DNA from: Arthrobacter sp. OAP107
GTDB lineage: Bacteria; Actinomycetota; Actinomycetes; Actinomycetales; Micrococcaceae
Assembly: GCF_040546765.1 (NCBI RefSeq)
Contig: NZ_JBEPOK010000001.1
Coordinates: forward strand, 930,001 to 994,000
DNA: 64,000 bases
Direction: 5' to 3'
The notes beneath the pieces were generated by a model. It was not told where the DNA came from, made no database searches, and saw only the letters and a list, made by a program, of their open reading frames with translations. Positions 7,818 through 15,694 of this stretch are shown piece after piece. Both the position numbers and the translations under genes were made by a program. The number at the start of each line of letters is the position of its first letter. Position 1 is the stretch's first letter.

Positions 7818-9257
7818 ATGGAACCCTCACCGTCCGTCACGCTTGAACCACAACCCGCCGGCCCGCCGTCGGCCGAATCCGGGCTCCGCCGGTCCATGGG
7901 ACCGCGGCATCTGGTCATGATCGCCATGGGCGGCGTGATCGGCTCCGGGCTCTTCCTGAGTTCGGGCTACACGATCTCCCAGGCAGGGCCGCTCGGCGCG
8001 GTGATCGCCTATCTGATCGGTTCATTCGTTGTGTACCTGGTGATGGCCTGCCTCGGCGAACTGGCCATCGCGTACCCGGTCTCGGGTGCCTTCCACATCT
8101 ATGCCGCACGGTCGATTGGCCCTGCCACCGGGTTTGCGACGGCCTGGCTCTATTGGCTCTGCTGGGCTGTGGCAATCGGTTCTGAATTCACAGCCGCCGG
8201 GCTCCTCATGCAGCGATGGTTTCCCGGCATAGACGTGTGGGTCTGGTGCGTCGTCTTCGCCGCGATATTGTTCGCATCCAACGCAGTTTCCTCGAGGTTC
8301 TTCGGCGAATCCGAATTTTGGTTCTCCATCGTCAAGGTCGGCACCATCATCGTCCTGATCGTGCTCGGCGGCGCTGCCCTCGTCGGTTTCCATCCGCTGG
8401 CCGCCTCGGGCAACCACCCGTTCCTGTTCGAGAATTTCAATACACCCGGCGGTCTCTTCCCGAACGGCTTCACCGGTGTCCTTGTTACTGCGCTGGCGGT
8501 GTTCTACGCGTTTTCCGGCTCTGAGCTCATCGGCGTGGCTGCCGGCGAAACGGCTGATCCGGCCACCAGCATCCCGAAGGCGATGCGGACCACGGTTTTC
8601 CGCTTGCTGATCTTCTTTGTGGGCGCAATTGCCGTCATCGCCGCAACCCTCCCGTTTGACCAGGTCGGAGTGGATGAGAGCCCGTTCGTCAGCGTCCTTT
8701 CATCGATCGGTATTCCGTTCGCCGCGGACATCATGAACTTCGTCATCATTACCGCCCTCCTTTCCGCGGGCAACAGCGGCCTGTACTCGTGCGCACGGAT
8801 GCTCTACTCCCTTTCGGAGGAAGGGCATGCTCCACGGGCGTTCCGGAGACTGACCCGTCGCGGAATCCCCATGATCGCTCTATCCGTCAGCATGCTGGGT
8901 GGACTGGCTTCGCTCATCAGCAGCGTGGTTGCGCCGGAAACGGTGTACCTCGTCCTTGTTTCAGTGGCCGGATTCGCCGTCGTCGGGGTCTGGATGTCCA
9001 TCACCGCCTCACACTTCTTCCACCGACGGTCCTTCGTCAAGAACGGCGGCAACGTGGCTGCTCTTTCTTACAGGGCCCCGCTGTACCCGCTGGTGCCGAT
9101 CCTGGCGTTCTCGCTCTGCTTCATTTCGCTGATCGGCATCGCCTTTGACCCGAACCAGGTAGCCGCCCTCTACTTCGGGATTCCCTTCGTCGGTGCCTGC
9201 TACGCCTTCTTCTATTTCAAGTACGGGCGCGGGGCCCGCACAGCCGAGCTGGCCTAG
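7818..9257 (+). CDS. mmuP: Amino-acid permease closely resembling S-methylmethionine permease MmuP
   Basis: APC-superfamily (AAT family) proton symporter of 479 residues with about 12 membrane segments. The consensus loop GGVIGSGLFLSSG follows a 30-residue cytoplasmic tail. Long stretches resemble E. coli MmuP as I recall it: PATG..TAWLYWL, TAAG...WFP, VWVWCVVF, SRFF.E.EFWFS.VKV, and further on VGV..SPFV and SMLGG. MmuP imports S-methylmethionine. An MmuM-like methyltransferase lies 3 kb away, as in the E. coli mmuPM pair. A good ribosome-binding site (GGGAGA) precedes the ATG. Close relatives carry other amino acids, so the substrate is probable but not certain. Confidence 0.8.
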   Translation: MEPSPSVTLEPQPAGPPSAESGLRRSMGPRHLVMIAMGGVIGSGLFLSSGYTISQAGPLGAVIAYLIGSFVVYLVMACLGELAIAYPVSGAFHIYAARSIGPATGFATAWLYWLCWAVAIGSEFTAAGLLMQRWFPGIDVWVWCVVFAAILFASNAVSSRFFGESEFWFSIVKVGTIIVLIVLGGAALVGFHPLAASGNHPFLFENFNTPGGLFPNGFTGVLVTALAVFYAFSGSELIGVAAGETADPATSIPKAMRTTVFRLLIFFVGAIAVIAATLPFDQVGVDESPFVSVLSSIGIPFAADIMNFVIITALLSAGNSGLYSCARMLYSLSEEGHAPRAFRRLTRRGIPMIALSVSMLGGLASLISSVVAPETVYLVLVSVAGFAVVGVWMSITASHFFHRRSFVKNGGNVAALSYRAPLYPLVPILAFSLCFISLIGIAFDPNQVAALYFGIPFVGACYAFFYFKYGRGARTAELA

Positions 9258-9268
9258 CTGCATCTTCT

Positions 9269-9318
9269 CGTCAGCTTCGCGGCCCGGGGGCGTTCGTCTT
9301 CCGGCCGCGAAGCTGGCG
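9269..9318 (+). terminator. Rho-independent terminator-like hairpin after mmuP
   Basis: Two 16-base arms (9269-9284, 9303-9318) pair completely with one G-T wobble around an 18-base loop, just after the mmuP stop. There is no strong T-run, as is common in high-GC actinobacteria. Confidence 0.6.
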
Positions 9319-9371
9319 GATGAATCGAACTGAGGGCATGTGAGAATAGGCGTGGTTATCCGGAGGAAGGA

Positions 9372-10196
9372 GTGTTGACAGTGGATTCTTCCTCGGAAGC
9401 GTCGTCCATGGCGCAGGGACTTCGGATTGTGCGGCTGGTCGCGGACCGGGAGAAGCAGGGCAGGCGGCTTCTTGGTGTTTCCCAACTTGCCGCCGAACTG
9501 GAGATGGAACAGAGCCGTGTATCCCGGCTGACCCAGGAACTGTGTGACCTGCGGTTGCTGGAAAGGGTTGAGCGGGGGCCGTTCAGAACAGGTCCGCGCT
9601 TTTTCGGCCTGGCGGCATCGCTCAACACCGGCTGGGTCCGCGAATCGAGAACCGTGCTGGAGGACCTGGTTGCTTCCCTGGGCCTCAGATGCCGCGTTTC
9701 CGTCCGGGACGGCTTCCGCGTCATTCTCTTGCGTGCTTCAAGTAACGACGCCCTCCCGGGCAGCTTTGTGAAGCCCGGCATGGTGACGCCCGCATGGTGC
9801 ACCGGATCGGGCCGCGCACTTCTTTGGGACCATCACCAGGCCGCCATCCAGGACCTTCTTGAGGACGTCAACTTCATAGGGGTCGGCGGCCCGGGCGCGG
9901 CGCATTCACCGCTCGAAGTCGGTGGGCTGATGGAGCGCGACCGGCAGCGCGGTTTCGTGGTGGCGGCTGAAGAATTCGAGCACGGAATCTACGAGCTCGC
10001 CGTTCCGGTCCGTAATCCCGACGGAAGCATTCTTGCATCGCTCTGCGTTCTGGGCGGCCAGCAGGAGATCGAGCCTGGTTCGAATGACATCGCCAAAGCC
10101 CTATTGGAGGCTGCCCAGAGACTGGGGAATTGCGACAGCGGCGTGGGGCAAGTCGGCCGGGTCGGCAGCCCTGCTCCACATGGCCACCCTAGCTAA
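9372..10196 (+). CDS. IclR-family transcriptional regulator (first of a convergent pair)
   Basis: Regulator of 274 residues with an N-terminal winged HTH (residues about 15-75, LLGVSQLAAELEMEQSRVSRLTQEL) and a C-terminal IclR effector domain (CTGSGRALLW, ERDRQRGFVVAAEEFEHGIYELAVPVRNPDG). The GTG at 9372, the TTG at 9375 and the GTG at 9381 all follow a GGAGGAAGG ribosome-binding site, so the exact start is uncertain by a few residues. It is convergent with a second IclR gene, the two stops overlapping by 8 bp. Position between permease and methyltransferase suggests control of the S-methylmethionine/homoserine genes. Confidence 0.85.
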   Translation: MLTVDSSSEASSMAQGLRIVRLVADREKQGRRLLGVSQLAAELEMEQSRVSRLTQELCDLRLLERVERGPFRTGPRFFGLAASLNTGWVRESRTVLEDLVASLGLRCRVSVRDGFRVILLRASSNDALPGSFVKPGMVTPAWCTGSGRALLWDHHQAAIQDLLEDVNFIGVGGPGAAHSPLEVGGLMERDRQRGFVVAAEEFEHGIYELAVPVRNPDGSILASLCVLGGQQEIEPGSNDIAKALLEAAQRLGNCDSGVGQVGRVGSPAPHGHPS

Positions 10197-10968
10197 GCTC
10201 TTTCCCCTGCCCTGAATAGCCCAGCGCCGACTCCAGCCACTTTCCCCATGACATAAGCGCCGCTGCGCAGGACTCCCGCCGTGGTTCGAGGCGGGTCTTG
10301 CGACCCACGACTTGAAGGGCGGCCACCACATCGCCTTTGAAATCCCGGATCGGGACGGCCAGGGAATAGAGGCCGGGTTCAGCTTCTTCGTCGACAATGC
10401 AATATCCCCGCGACCGTGCGTCACGCAAGCGTGCCAGGAAGTCCTCCACGTCAACGGGAGTATTGGGGCCATGGCGAACAAACGATGCGTTGGCCAAGAC
10501 AGTCCGGACCTCCGTGTCGGACGCTTCCCATAGCAATGCCTGGCCAGCGTCGCTGCAGTAAGCCGGGTACGGCCTGCCTAGCCAGGAGCCGACCATGTTG
10601 CTGCTTGCCGGAACCCGTTCGCCGATGGTCACGGTGCTGTCAGCACTGAGGACTCCGAGGAAGCATCCTTCGTCAGTCTCGCCCGCCAAGCCTTCCAATG
10701 CGGTCATGCCATCGCTCTGCAACCGCTGCTCTGTCAACAGCTGGGCATCCGTAAAGAGCGACCAACTCACTGTGTATGACCGCAACTCGCCGCGTTGCAG
10801 GAAGCCTTCCTGTTCGGCTCCCCGCAGGCTCCGGGAAACCTGGCTGCGGTCTTTGCCCAGATCATTTGCAATATCAGCGACCGTGCCGCCCGGGAGACCT
10901 GCTGCGTGACGGGAGCCGACGGCAAGGACGGCCATGATTCCGCGGCCCATGCTGGATGTCTTGGACAT
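10189..10968 (-). CDS. IclR-family transcriptional regulator (second of a convergent pair)
   Basis: Regulator of 259 residues. The winged HTH (VADIANDLGKDRSQVSRSL) is followed by an IclR ligand-binding domain (YCSDAGQALLWEAS, RDARSRGYCIVDEEAEPGLYSLAVPIRDFKGD). The two neighbouring IclR proteins share the same layout and tail motif and may be ancient duplicates. The ATG at 10968 is chosen because a TAGAAT -10 box (10976-10981, reverse strand) lies 7 bases upstream, indicating a leaderless transcript. The longer upstream extension is not protein-like. It probably acts on the downstream cyclase operon, mmuM or mmuP. Confidence 0.85.
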   Translation of the reverse strand: MSKTSSMGRGIMAVLAVGSRHAAGLPGGTVADIANDLGKDRSQVSRSLRGAEQEGFLQRGELRSYTVSWSLFTDAQLLTEQRLQSDGMTALEGLAGETDEGCFLGVLSADSTVTIGERVPASSNMVGSWLGRPYPAYCSDAGQALLWEASDTEVRTVLANASFVRHGPNTPVDVEDFLARLRDARSRGYCIVDEEAEPGLYSLAVPIRDFKGDVVAALQVVGRKTRLEPRRESCAAALMSWGKWLESALGYSGQGKELS

Positions 10969-11027
10969 GGATTCGATTCTAGCCACCGGACGGGCGCCCC
11001 TTAGCGGACAGCCCCGGCGGATGGGCG

Positions 11028-11780
11028 CTAGTGGATAGCGAAGACCCGCGCTGGGAATCCGCTGCCCCGCAGGGGCTTCGGCCACGTCGCGATGACGGCA
11101 GCGCCCCACTCTGGAAGGTCATCCAGGTTCGCCAGGAGCTCGATTTGCCATCTGTCCTGGGCCAGGATGTAGGTTTCCAGGCTGAAGTCCTGGCGGGAAG
11201 TAGCCAACCCGGGATCGGTGTCCGTCTGTTCATGGCCGACAGCGGTGATTGAGCGCTCTTCGATCAGGAAGGAGAGGACGTCACGGGACCAACCCGGGGT
11301 GTGGCTGACGCCCTCCCTGTCCTTGTTCGCCATGGCGTCCGCGTCCGGCCAGCGGTGGCTCCATCCGGTCCGTAATGCCACGAAGGACCCTGCGGGGACT
11401 TCGCCGTTGCGGCGCTCCCACTCCCGAATGTCATCCATGGTGGGTGTGGCGTCGTTATTGGTGCTGACCCGCTCGGTGATGTCCAGGATCACCAACGGAA
11501 GGATCATGTCTGTTGCGGGAATCTGGTCCAGGGTCCGTCCCCCGCGGATGAAGTGCGACGGAGGATCGACGTGCGTTCCCCATTGCCCGATGATCGAATA
11601 TCGGTGCGCGGTGAACCCGTCGCCCTTCTCCATGTCGAAGACGGCCTCCCTGATTTCGTTGGGGAACGCCGGGAAATGCGGCTGGCCGGGGTGGAACGCG
11701 TGCGTCAGATCGGTAAATGTCCTTCCGGCAAGTAACTGCCCCAGGCCGTTCCAAAAAGTTGTCGTGCTGGTTTCAATCAT
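11028..11780 (-). CDS. Cyclase-family (kynurenine formamidase-like) metal-dependent hydrolase
   Basis: Protein of 250 residues in the cyclase/KynB family. It carries the metal-binding signature GQWGTHVDPPSHF at about residues 65-77, plus VGHEQTDTDPG near residue 170 in the place where family members have further active-site residues. Known members hydrolyse N-formylkynurenine, other amides or lactones using metal ions. Its ATG overlaps the stop of the preceding gene (ATGA), so the two are translationally coupled. No tryptophan-catabolic genes are nearby. In this locus it may act on an S-methylmethionine or homoserine derivative such as a lactone, but this is a guess. Confidence 0.75.
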   Translation of the reverse strand: MIETSTTTFWNGLGQLLAGRTFTDLTHAFHPGQPHFPAFPNEIREAVFDMEKGDGFTAHRYSIIGQWGTHVDPPSHFIRGGRTLDQIPATDMILPLVILDITERVSTNNDATPTMDDIREWERRNGEVPAGSFVALRTGWSHRWPDADAMANKDREGVSHTPGWSRDVLSFLIEERSITAVGHEQTDTDPGLATSRQDFSLETYILAQDRWQIELLANLDDLPEWGAAVIATWPKPLRGSGFPARVFAIH

Positions 11781-12226
11781 GATGCCGCCCCGATCCCGTA
11801 GGTCGCCGCCGGTGCGGTGCCGGAAACGCTGATGGGTGCGGACAATTCGATGACCGGCACCTCCCAGGGGTGGATTTCGACGAGGCGGCGGGTGAACTTG
11901 TCTACTGCAGCGTTGTCCAGTGCCGCATCGAAATACGTGGTGAAAACAAACGTGGGCGAGAAGGTCTGCAGGCCCACTTGGCCCAATGTGGGGTTGGCTC
12001 CCTCTGCCACAGTGAATCCTTCGAACCCCAGTCCGGACTCAAACACGTGCCGGTAGTTTCCGAAGTCCCCCAATTCCGCGGATGCCGCCAGGGCCCGGAG
12101 CAGGGCGGCGATGCCCTGGTCGTCTTCGAATGCCGCGGCTTCACCTTTCGCAAGCCGCGAAAAGGTCTCCCCGTCAATAGGCCAATGCACGCGCAGCTTA
12201 CGTACTGCCTTCATCTCAATGTTCAA
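11777..12226 (-). CDS. Conserved-looking protein of unknown function coupled to the cyclase
   Basis: Soluble protein of about 149 residues that I do not recognise. It has no signal peptide or membrane segment. Notable parts are LRVHWPIDGETFSRLAKGEAAAFED, given in outline, and a C-terminal half with several aromatic residues (TFSPTFVFTTYFDAAL). The TTG at 12226 is the chosen start because AAAGAGG lies 6 bases upstream. An ATG at 12280 would run into the operator region and an ATG at 12214 has poorer spacing. Its stop overlaps the cyclase start (ATGA), which suggests the two proteins work together, perhaps as subunits or successive enzymes. Confidence 0.65.
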   Translation of the reverse strand: MNIEMKAVRKLRVHWPIDGETFSRLAKGEAAAFEDDQGIAALLRALAASAELGDFGNYRHVFESGLGFEGFTVAEGANPTLGQVGLQTFSPTFVFTTYFDAALDNAAVDKFTRRLVEIHPWEVPVIELSAPISVSGTAPAATYGIGAAS

Positions 12227-12281
12227 AGGGATGCCTCTTTCGTGGATCTGCCCGGACTGCTTGAATTGCCATGGTGACATA

Positions 12282-12330
12282 GTATGATGGTCATTACAAG
12301 CAAGGAAAAATGCGTATGATGATCATCAAC
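12282..12330. promoter_or_regulatory. Duplicated palindromic operator between the cyclase operon and mmuM
   Basis: Two related sites, GTATGATGGTCATTAC (12282-12297) and GTATGATGATCATCAAC (12314-12330), lie 32 bp apart (about three helical turns) in the short gap between divergent transcription units. The second contains the perfect palindrome TGATGATCATCA. The repeated, phased arrangement strongly suggests cooperative binding by one of the regulators of the locus. Confidence 0.65.
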
Positions 12331-12361
12331 GCTTTATCCCGAACCACTGGAGCTCTGGACC

Positions 12362-13315
12362 ATGCCCCGAAACACCACCCTGTCCCGTTTGCTCGGCTCC
12401 GGTGCGCATCTGACACTGGACGGCGGGCTTGCCACTGAGCTTGAAGCACACGGATGCGATCTGGGCGATCCTCTGTGGTCGGCCAAGGTCCTTTTGGAGC
12501 AGCCGCACCTGATCAAGCAGGTACATCGCGACTATTTCGACGCCGGCGCCGCAATCGCCAATACCGCCAGCTATCAGGCCACGCCGCAAGGGTTTGCCAT
12601 GCGCGGCATTGGCGAGGCGGAAGCCTTGGAATTGGTGGCGTTGAGCGTTCGCTTGGCCGACGAGGCGCGGCGGGAGTACCTGGCCGAAAACCCCGGTGCC
12701 GGCCCCTTGCTCATCGCCGGCTCCGTTGGTCCGTATGGCGCCTATCTCGCGGACGGTTCCGAATACCGGGGAGACTACATCCTTAGCCGGGAAGAATTCA
12801 TGGACTTCCACAGATCCCGCATCGCGGCCTTAGTGGAAGCAGGTGCCGACCTTCTGGCGTGCGAGACGCTGCCCTCTTTTGCAGAGGCTGAGGCTCTTTT
12901 GGCGCTCGGGGAAGAGTTCGACGTCGAATCCTGGTTTTCCTTCACGCTGCGGGACGGCGGGCACATCAGCGACGGCACGCCCCTCGCTAAGGTTGCGGCG
13001 CTTTTGGGGGCGCAGCAGCATGTGGTGGCCATCGGCGTGAATTGCGTGCCATTGGAATTGGTGTCCCCGTCCCTTGGGGCCCTGGGCAAAGCCACCGGCA
13101 AGCCGTTGCTCGCGTACCCGAATTCGGGCGAAAGCTATGACGCCGGCGCCAAAACGTGGAAGCCCGGCAGCGGGACTCCCGGTTCCTGGCGGCCGTCGAG
13201 CCTCGCCGAAGGGGCTGGCGCCTGGCGCGACCTTGGTGCCCTCCTCATTGGCGGGTGCTGCAGGACGACGCCGCGGGATATCGCTGCCGTGGCAGGGCTA
13301 TCAACGAAAGGTTAG
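12362..13315 (+). CDS. mmuM: Homocysteine S-methyltransferase, MmuM-like
   Basis: Zinc-dependent methyltransferase of 317 residues that would move the methyl group of S-methylmethionine to homocysteine, giving two methionines. It resembles E. coli MmuM nearly end to end: DGGLATELEAHGCDLGDPLW, SAKVL, ITASYQATP-type segment (ANTASYQATPQGF), AGSVGPYGAYLADGSEY, and the zinc cysteines in GVNC and GGCCRTTP. The length is as in the family. It is divergent from the cyclase operon with a duplicated operator upstream. With the MmuP-like permease at 7818 it forms the core for S-methylmethionine uptake and use. Confidence 0.9.
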   Translation: MPRNTTLSRLLGSGAHLTLDGGLATELEAHGCDLGDPLWSAKVLLEQPHLIKQVHRDYFDAGAAIANTASYQATPQGFAMRGIGEAEALELVALSVRLADEARREYLAENPGAGPLLIAGSVGPYGAYLADGSEYRGDYILSREEFMDFHRSRIAALVEAGADLLACETLPSFAEAEALLALGEEFDVESWFSFTLRDGGHISDGTPLAKVAALLGAQQHVVAIGVNCVPLELVSPSLGALGKATGKPLLAYPNSGESYDAGAKTWKPGSGTPGSWRPSSLAEGAGAWRDLGALLIGGCCRTTPRDIAAVAGLSTKG

Positions 13316-13332
13316 CCCCGCTAGAGGAACTG

Positions 13333-13755
13333 TTACTGGGCCCCGCGGGGCACCCTGTCCGGGTGCACCATGTCGCCGAAGCCGTGCACCATCCACCGGC
13401 CGTGGTCGGGCCGCCACACGAGCGTGATCAGCAGCGGGTCGTCCAGCACCGAGGCCGGTGTGATGAGCGTATGTTCCTTGGCTTCCCGGATGACCCGCAT
13501 GTAGCAGACGTTGAGGTCCCCGTGCGCGTAGACGGCTTCCTGCAGCATGCCGGCATCTTCAATGGAGTCCAGCAGGGCCGCGGCGATTTCGAAGGATCCC
13601 CAGAACGGACGGGACTCCGGGGTCACGATCATGTGCAGGTCGTCCAGGTTCTTCGCCCTGTCGTGGAGCGCCCTGAAGAACCAGTAACCAATCCGGCGCG
13701 GATCATCGGCGATTTCCTGCGATTCTTCCCCTTCGAGGTCAAAGTCTCCGGTCAT
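13333..13755 (-). CDS. Hypothetical protein, possibly NTF2/SnoaL-like
   Basis: Protein of 140 residues, convergent with mmuM with only 17 bp between stops. It begins with an acidic stretch (MTGDFDLEGEESQEIADDPR), then a helical part (GYWFFRALHDRAKNLDDLH) and a strand-rich end (LLITLVWRPDHGRWMVHGFGDMV). The size and the aromatic WRPDHGRWMVHGF end recall the alpha+beta barrel of NTF2-like proteins, but the match is weak. No function is assigned. Confidence 0.7.
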   Translation of the reverse strand: MTGDFDLEGEESQEIADDPRRIGYWFFRALHDRAKNLDDLHMIVTPESRPFWGSFEIAAALLDSIEDAGMLQEAVYAHGDLNVCYMRVIREAKEHTLITPASVLDDPLLITLVWRPDHGRWMVHGFGDMVHPDRVPRGAQ

Positions 13756-13904
13756 GGCACAAAGCTACTCGTGGGGGCGGGCTGCTGACGAGACCCCCGT
13801 GGGCACCGTTTCCCTTTGCTTAGTCTCCGGTAGTGGCGGTGTGAACGGCGAGTGACGTCAAGGAAATGTTGACGGACGGTGATGGTGTGGCTCTAATGGA
13901 AGAC

Positions 13905-14105
13905 ATGACTACTCGACAGAAAAACGGTTTCGCTGCCTACGGTGGTTCATTGCTCGCGCTGCTTGGCATGATCATGGGGTATTTCGCTTTCACGGCCACC
14001 GGGGGCGTGAACGCCATGGTTCTGGTTGTGGCCATCATCGCCCTGGTGTGTGGCGGTTTGCTCGTGTCGGCGGCCATTGTGGGCATTCGGAAGGCAGACA
14101 ACTAG
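13905..14105 (+). CDS. Small two-segment membrane protein
   Basis: Membrane protein of 66 residues with two hydrophobic helices (about residues 13-33 and 37-59) after a short polar start (MTTRQKNGF) and ending in RKADN. GGAAG just upstream supports the ATG at 13905 over the in-frame starts at 13866 and 13896. It ends 3 bp before the next gene, so the two are probably co-transcribed. Function unknown. Confidence 0.6.
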   Translation: MTTRQKNGFAAYGGSLLALLGMIMGYFAFTATGGVNAMVLVVAIIALVCGGLLVSAAIVGIRKADN

Positions 14106-14108
14106 GCC

Positions 14109-14711
14109 ATGGATCCGGTCTCCTTGGCGGCGGCCATCGCCCAGGCGGTGGCGAACGCCAACCCGGAGCTCTCCAAACGGCTGGACGACGGCGAGGATGT
14201 GTACGCGGAGATCCTGGAAGTGGCTGCCCGTGCGCATGAAGAGACGAGGAGCATCCTGCAGGCCGCCGTTGACTCGGCCCGCCGCGCAGGCCATAGCTGG
14301 GAAGCCGTCGGCCGAGTCCTGGGGGTCTCTAAGCAGGCCGCCCAGCAGAGGTTCGGGCACGCCCAGCAATCGTCTGACGGTAACGTCCCGGCGGTAAAGC
14401 GGCTCTATCCGGTCAATGCGTTCAACGAAATGACTGTGCTCCGGGAGGCCGGGAAGTACGGCTGGCACTCCGTGGGATTCGGTGTGCGGTTTCACCGCAT
14501 CGAGCTGTCAGCTGAGCAATGGGAACATATCCGGATCATTGCAAACCCCAAGGCAATCCATGACCTGGAAGAGCAGGGCTGGCAACGGATCGGGGAGCAA
14601 TCCTTTCCCTGGGCCTATTTCAGCCGTCCGCTGCACGCCCCCCGCCGCGAGGGGGATCCGCCGCCGGACGTCCTTCGGCTCATCAGAGGCGACGCCGCTG
14701 CCGGGCGTTAG
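14109..14711 (+). CDS. Hypothetical protein with a sigma-like helix-turn-helix
   Basis: Protein of 200 residues. The N-terminal half is helical (residues 1-60) and ends in a helix-turn-helix, HSWEAVGRVLGVSKQAAQQRF (about residues 62-82), of the kind seen in proteins that decide replication or housekeeping responses in actinobacteria. The C-terminal half is a separate alpha/beta part (WHSVGFGVRFHRIELSAEQWEH). It follows the small membrane gene by 3 bp. It could be a DNA-binding regulator, but I cannot name a target or family. Confidence 0.75.
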   Translation: MDPVSLAAAIAQAVANANPELSKRLDDGEDVYAEILEVAARAHEETRSILQAAVDSARRAGHSWEAVGRVLGVSKQAAQQRFGHAQQSSDGNVPAVKRLYPVNAFNEMTVLREAGKYGWHSVGFGVRFHRIELSAEQWEHIRIIANPKAIHDLEEQGWQRIGEQSFPWAYFSRPLHAPRREGDPPPDVLRLIRGDAAAGR

Positions 14712-14760
14712 CATGTGCCCGCAATCAAGACGCCGGCATCGCTTCCGCTAGGCTGGCTTC

Positions 14761-15690
14761 ATGACGTTGGGGGACGCGGCCGAGCCGCTTGTGCACATCG
14801 AAAACTTCCGCATGGACTTCGGGGAGACCACGGTCGTCAAAGACCTGTCCTTCGATGTCCGGGCCGGGGAGACCTTCGGGTTCCTGGGCAGCAACGGGTC
14901 CGGGAAGACCACCACCCTGCGTGCACTGCTCGGCATCTACAAGCCCACCGCCGGAACGCTGCACATCGGCGGGAAGGTCTTCGAGCCCAAGGACGGCGCC
15001 CGGCTGGGGTACCTGCCGGAGGAGCGGGGCCTGTACAAGAAAGAAAACGTCCTGGACGTGATGGTCTACTTCGGCCGGCTCAAGGGCCTGAGCAAGCACC
15101 ATGCCCGCGCCTGGTCCCAGAACTACCTGGAGCGCGTCGGACTCGCCGACAAGGCCGCGGTCCGGCTGGACAAGCTCTCCGGCGGCCAGCAGCAGAAGGT
15201 CCAGCTCGGCGTCACCATCATGAACGACCCCGACCTTCTCATCCTCGATGAGCCCACGAAGGGCTTCGACCCGGTGAACCGACGCCTGCTGATGGACATC
15301 ATCGAGGAGCAGAAGCTCGCCGGTGCCACGGTCATCATGGTCACCCACCAGATGGAGGAAGTGGAGCGGCTCTGCGACCGCGTCATCCTGCTCAAGGACG
15401 GCACCTCCCGCGCGTACGGGACGGTCGCCGAAGTCCAGGACCAGTTCGGCGGCACCGTGTACCGGCTGGGGTACGACGGCGTCCTGCCCGCCTCGGACCT
15501 GTACGACGTGGTGCGCGACGGCGACGGGCACGCCGAGCTTGCCCCGGCCGCCGGCGCCGACGAAACGGCGGTACTGCGCGAACTGATCGCGGCCGGAGTC
15601 GCGGTGCGCAGCTTCGCCACCGCACGGGCGTCGCTGGAGGAAATCTTCATCCAGGTGTACGGGGAACAGCACGAAATGGCAGAGGTCTAG
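14761..15690 (+). CDS. ABC exporter ATP-binding subunit, NatA-like
   Basis: ATPase of 309 residues with Walker A GSNGSGKTT (about residue 43), signature LSGGQQQKVQLG, Walker B LLILDEPTKGFDP and the switch His in VTHQME. The C-terminal extension (residues about 220-309) is the DUF4162-type domain typical of NatA and drug exporters. The permease gene follows after 4 bp, forming a NatAB-type pair. Homologues export sodium, bacteriocins or drugs, and the substrate here is unknown. The start ATG follows closely on the divergence-free gap after the 14109 gene. Confidence 0.85.
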   Translation: MTLGDAAEPLVHIENFRMDFGETTVVKDLSFDVRAGETFGFLGSNGSGKTTTLRALLGIYKPTAGTLHIGGKVFEPKDGARLGYLPEERGLYKKENVLDVMVYFGRLKGLSKHHARAWSQNYLERVGLADKAAVRLDKLSGGQQQKVQLGVTIMNDPDLLILDEPTKGFDPVNRRLLMDIIEEQKLAGATVIMVTHQMEEVERLCDRVILLKDGTSRAYGTVAEVQDQFGGTVYRLGYDGVLPASDLYDVVRDGDGHAELAPAAGADETAVLRELIAAGVAVRSFATARASLEEIFIQVYGEQHEMAEV

Positions 15691-15694
15691 GACG

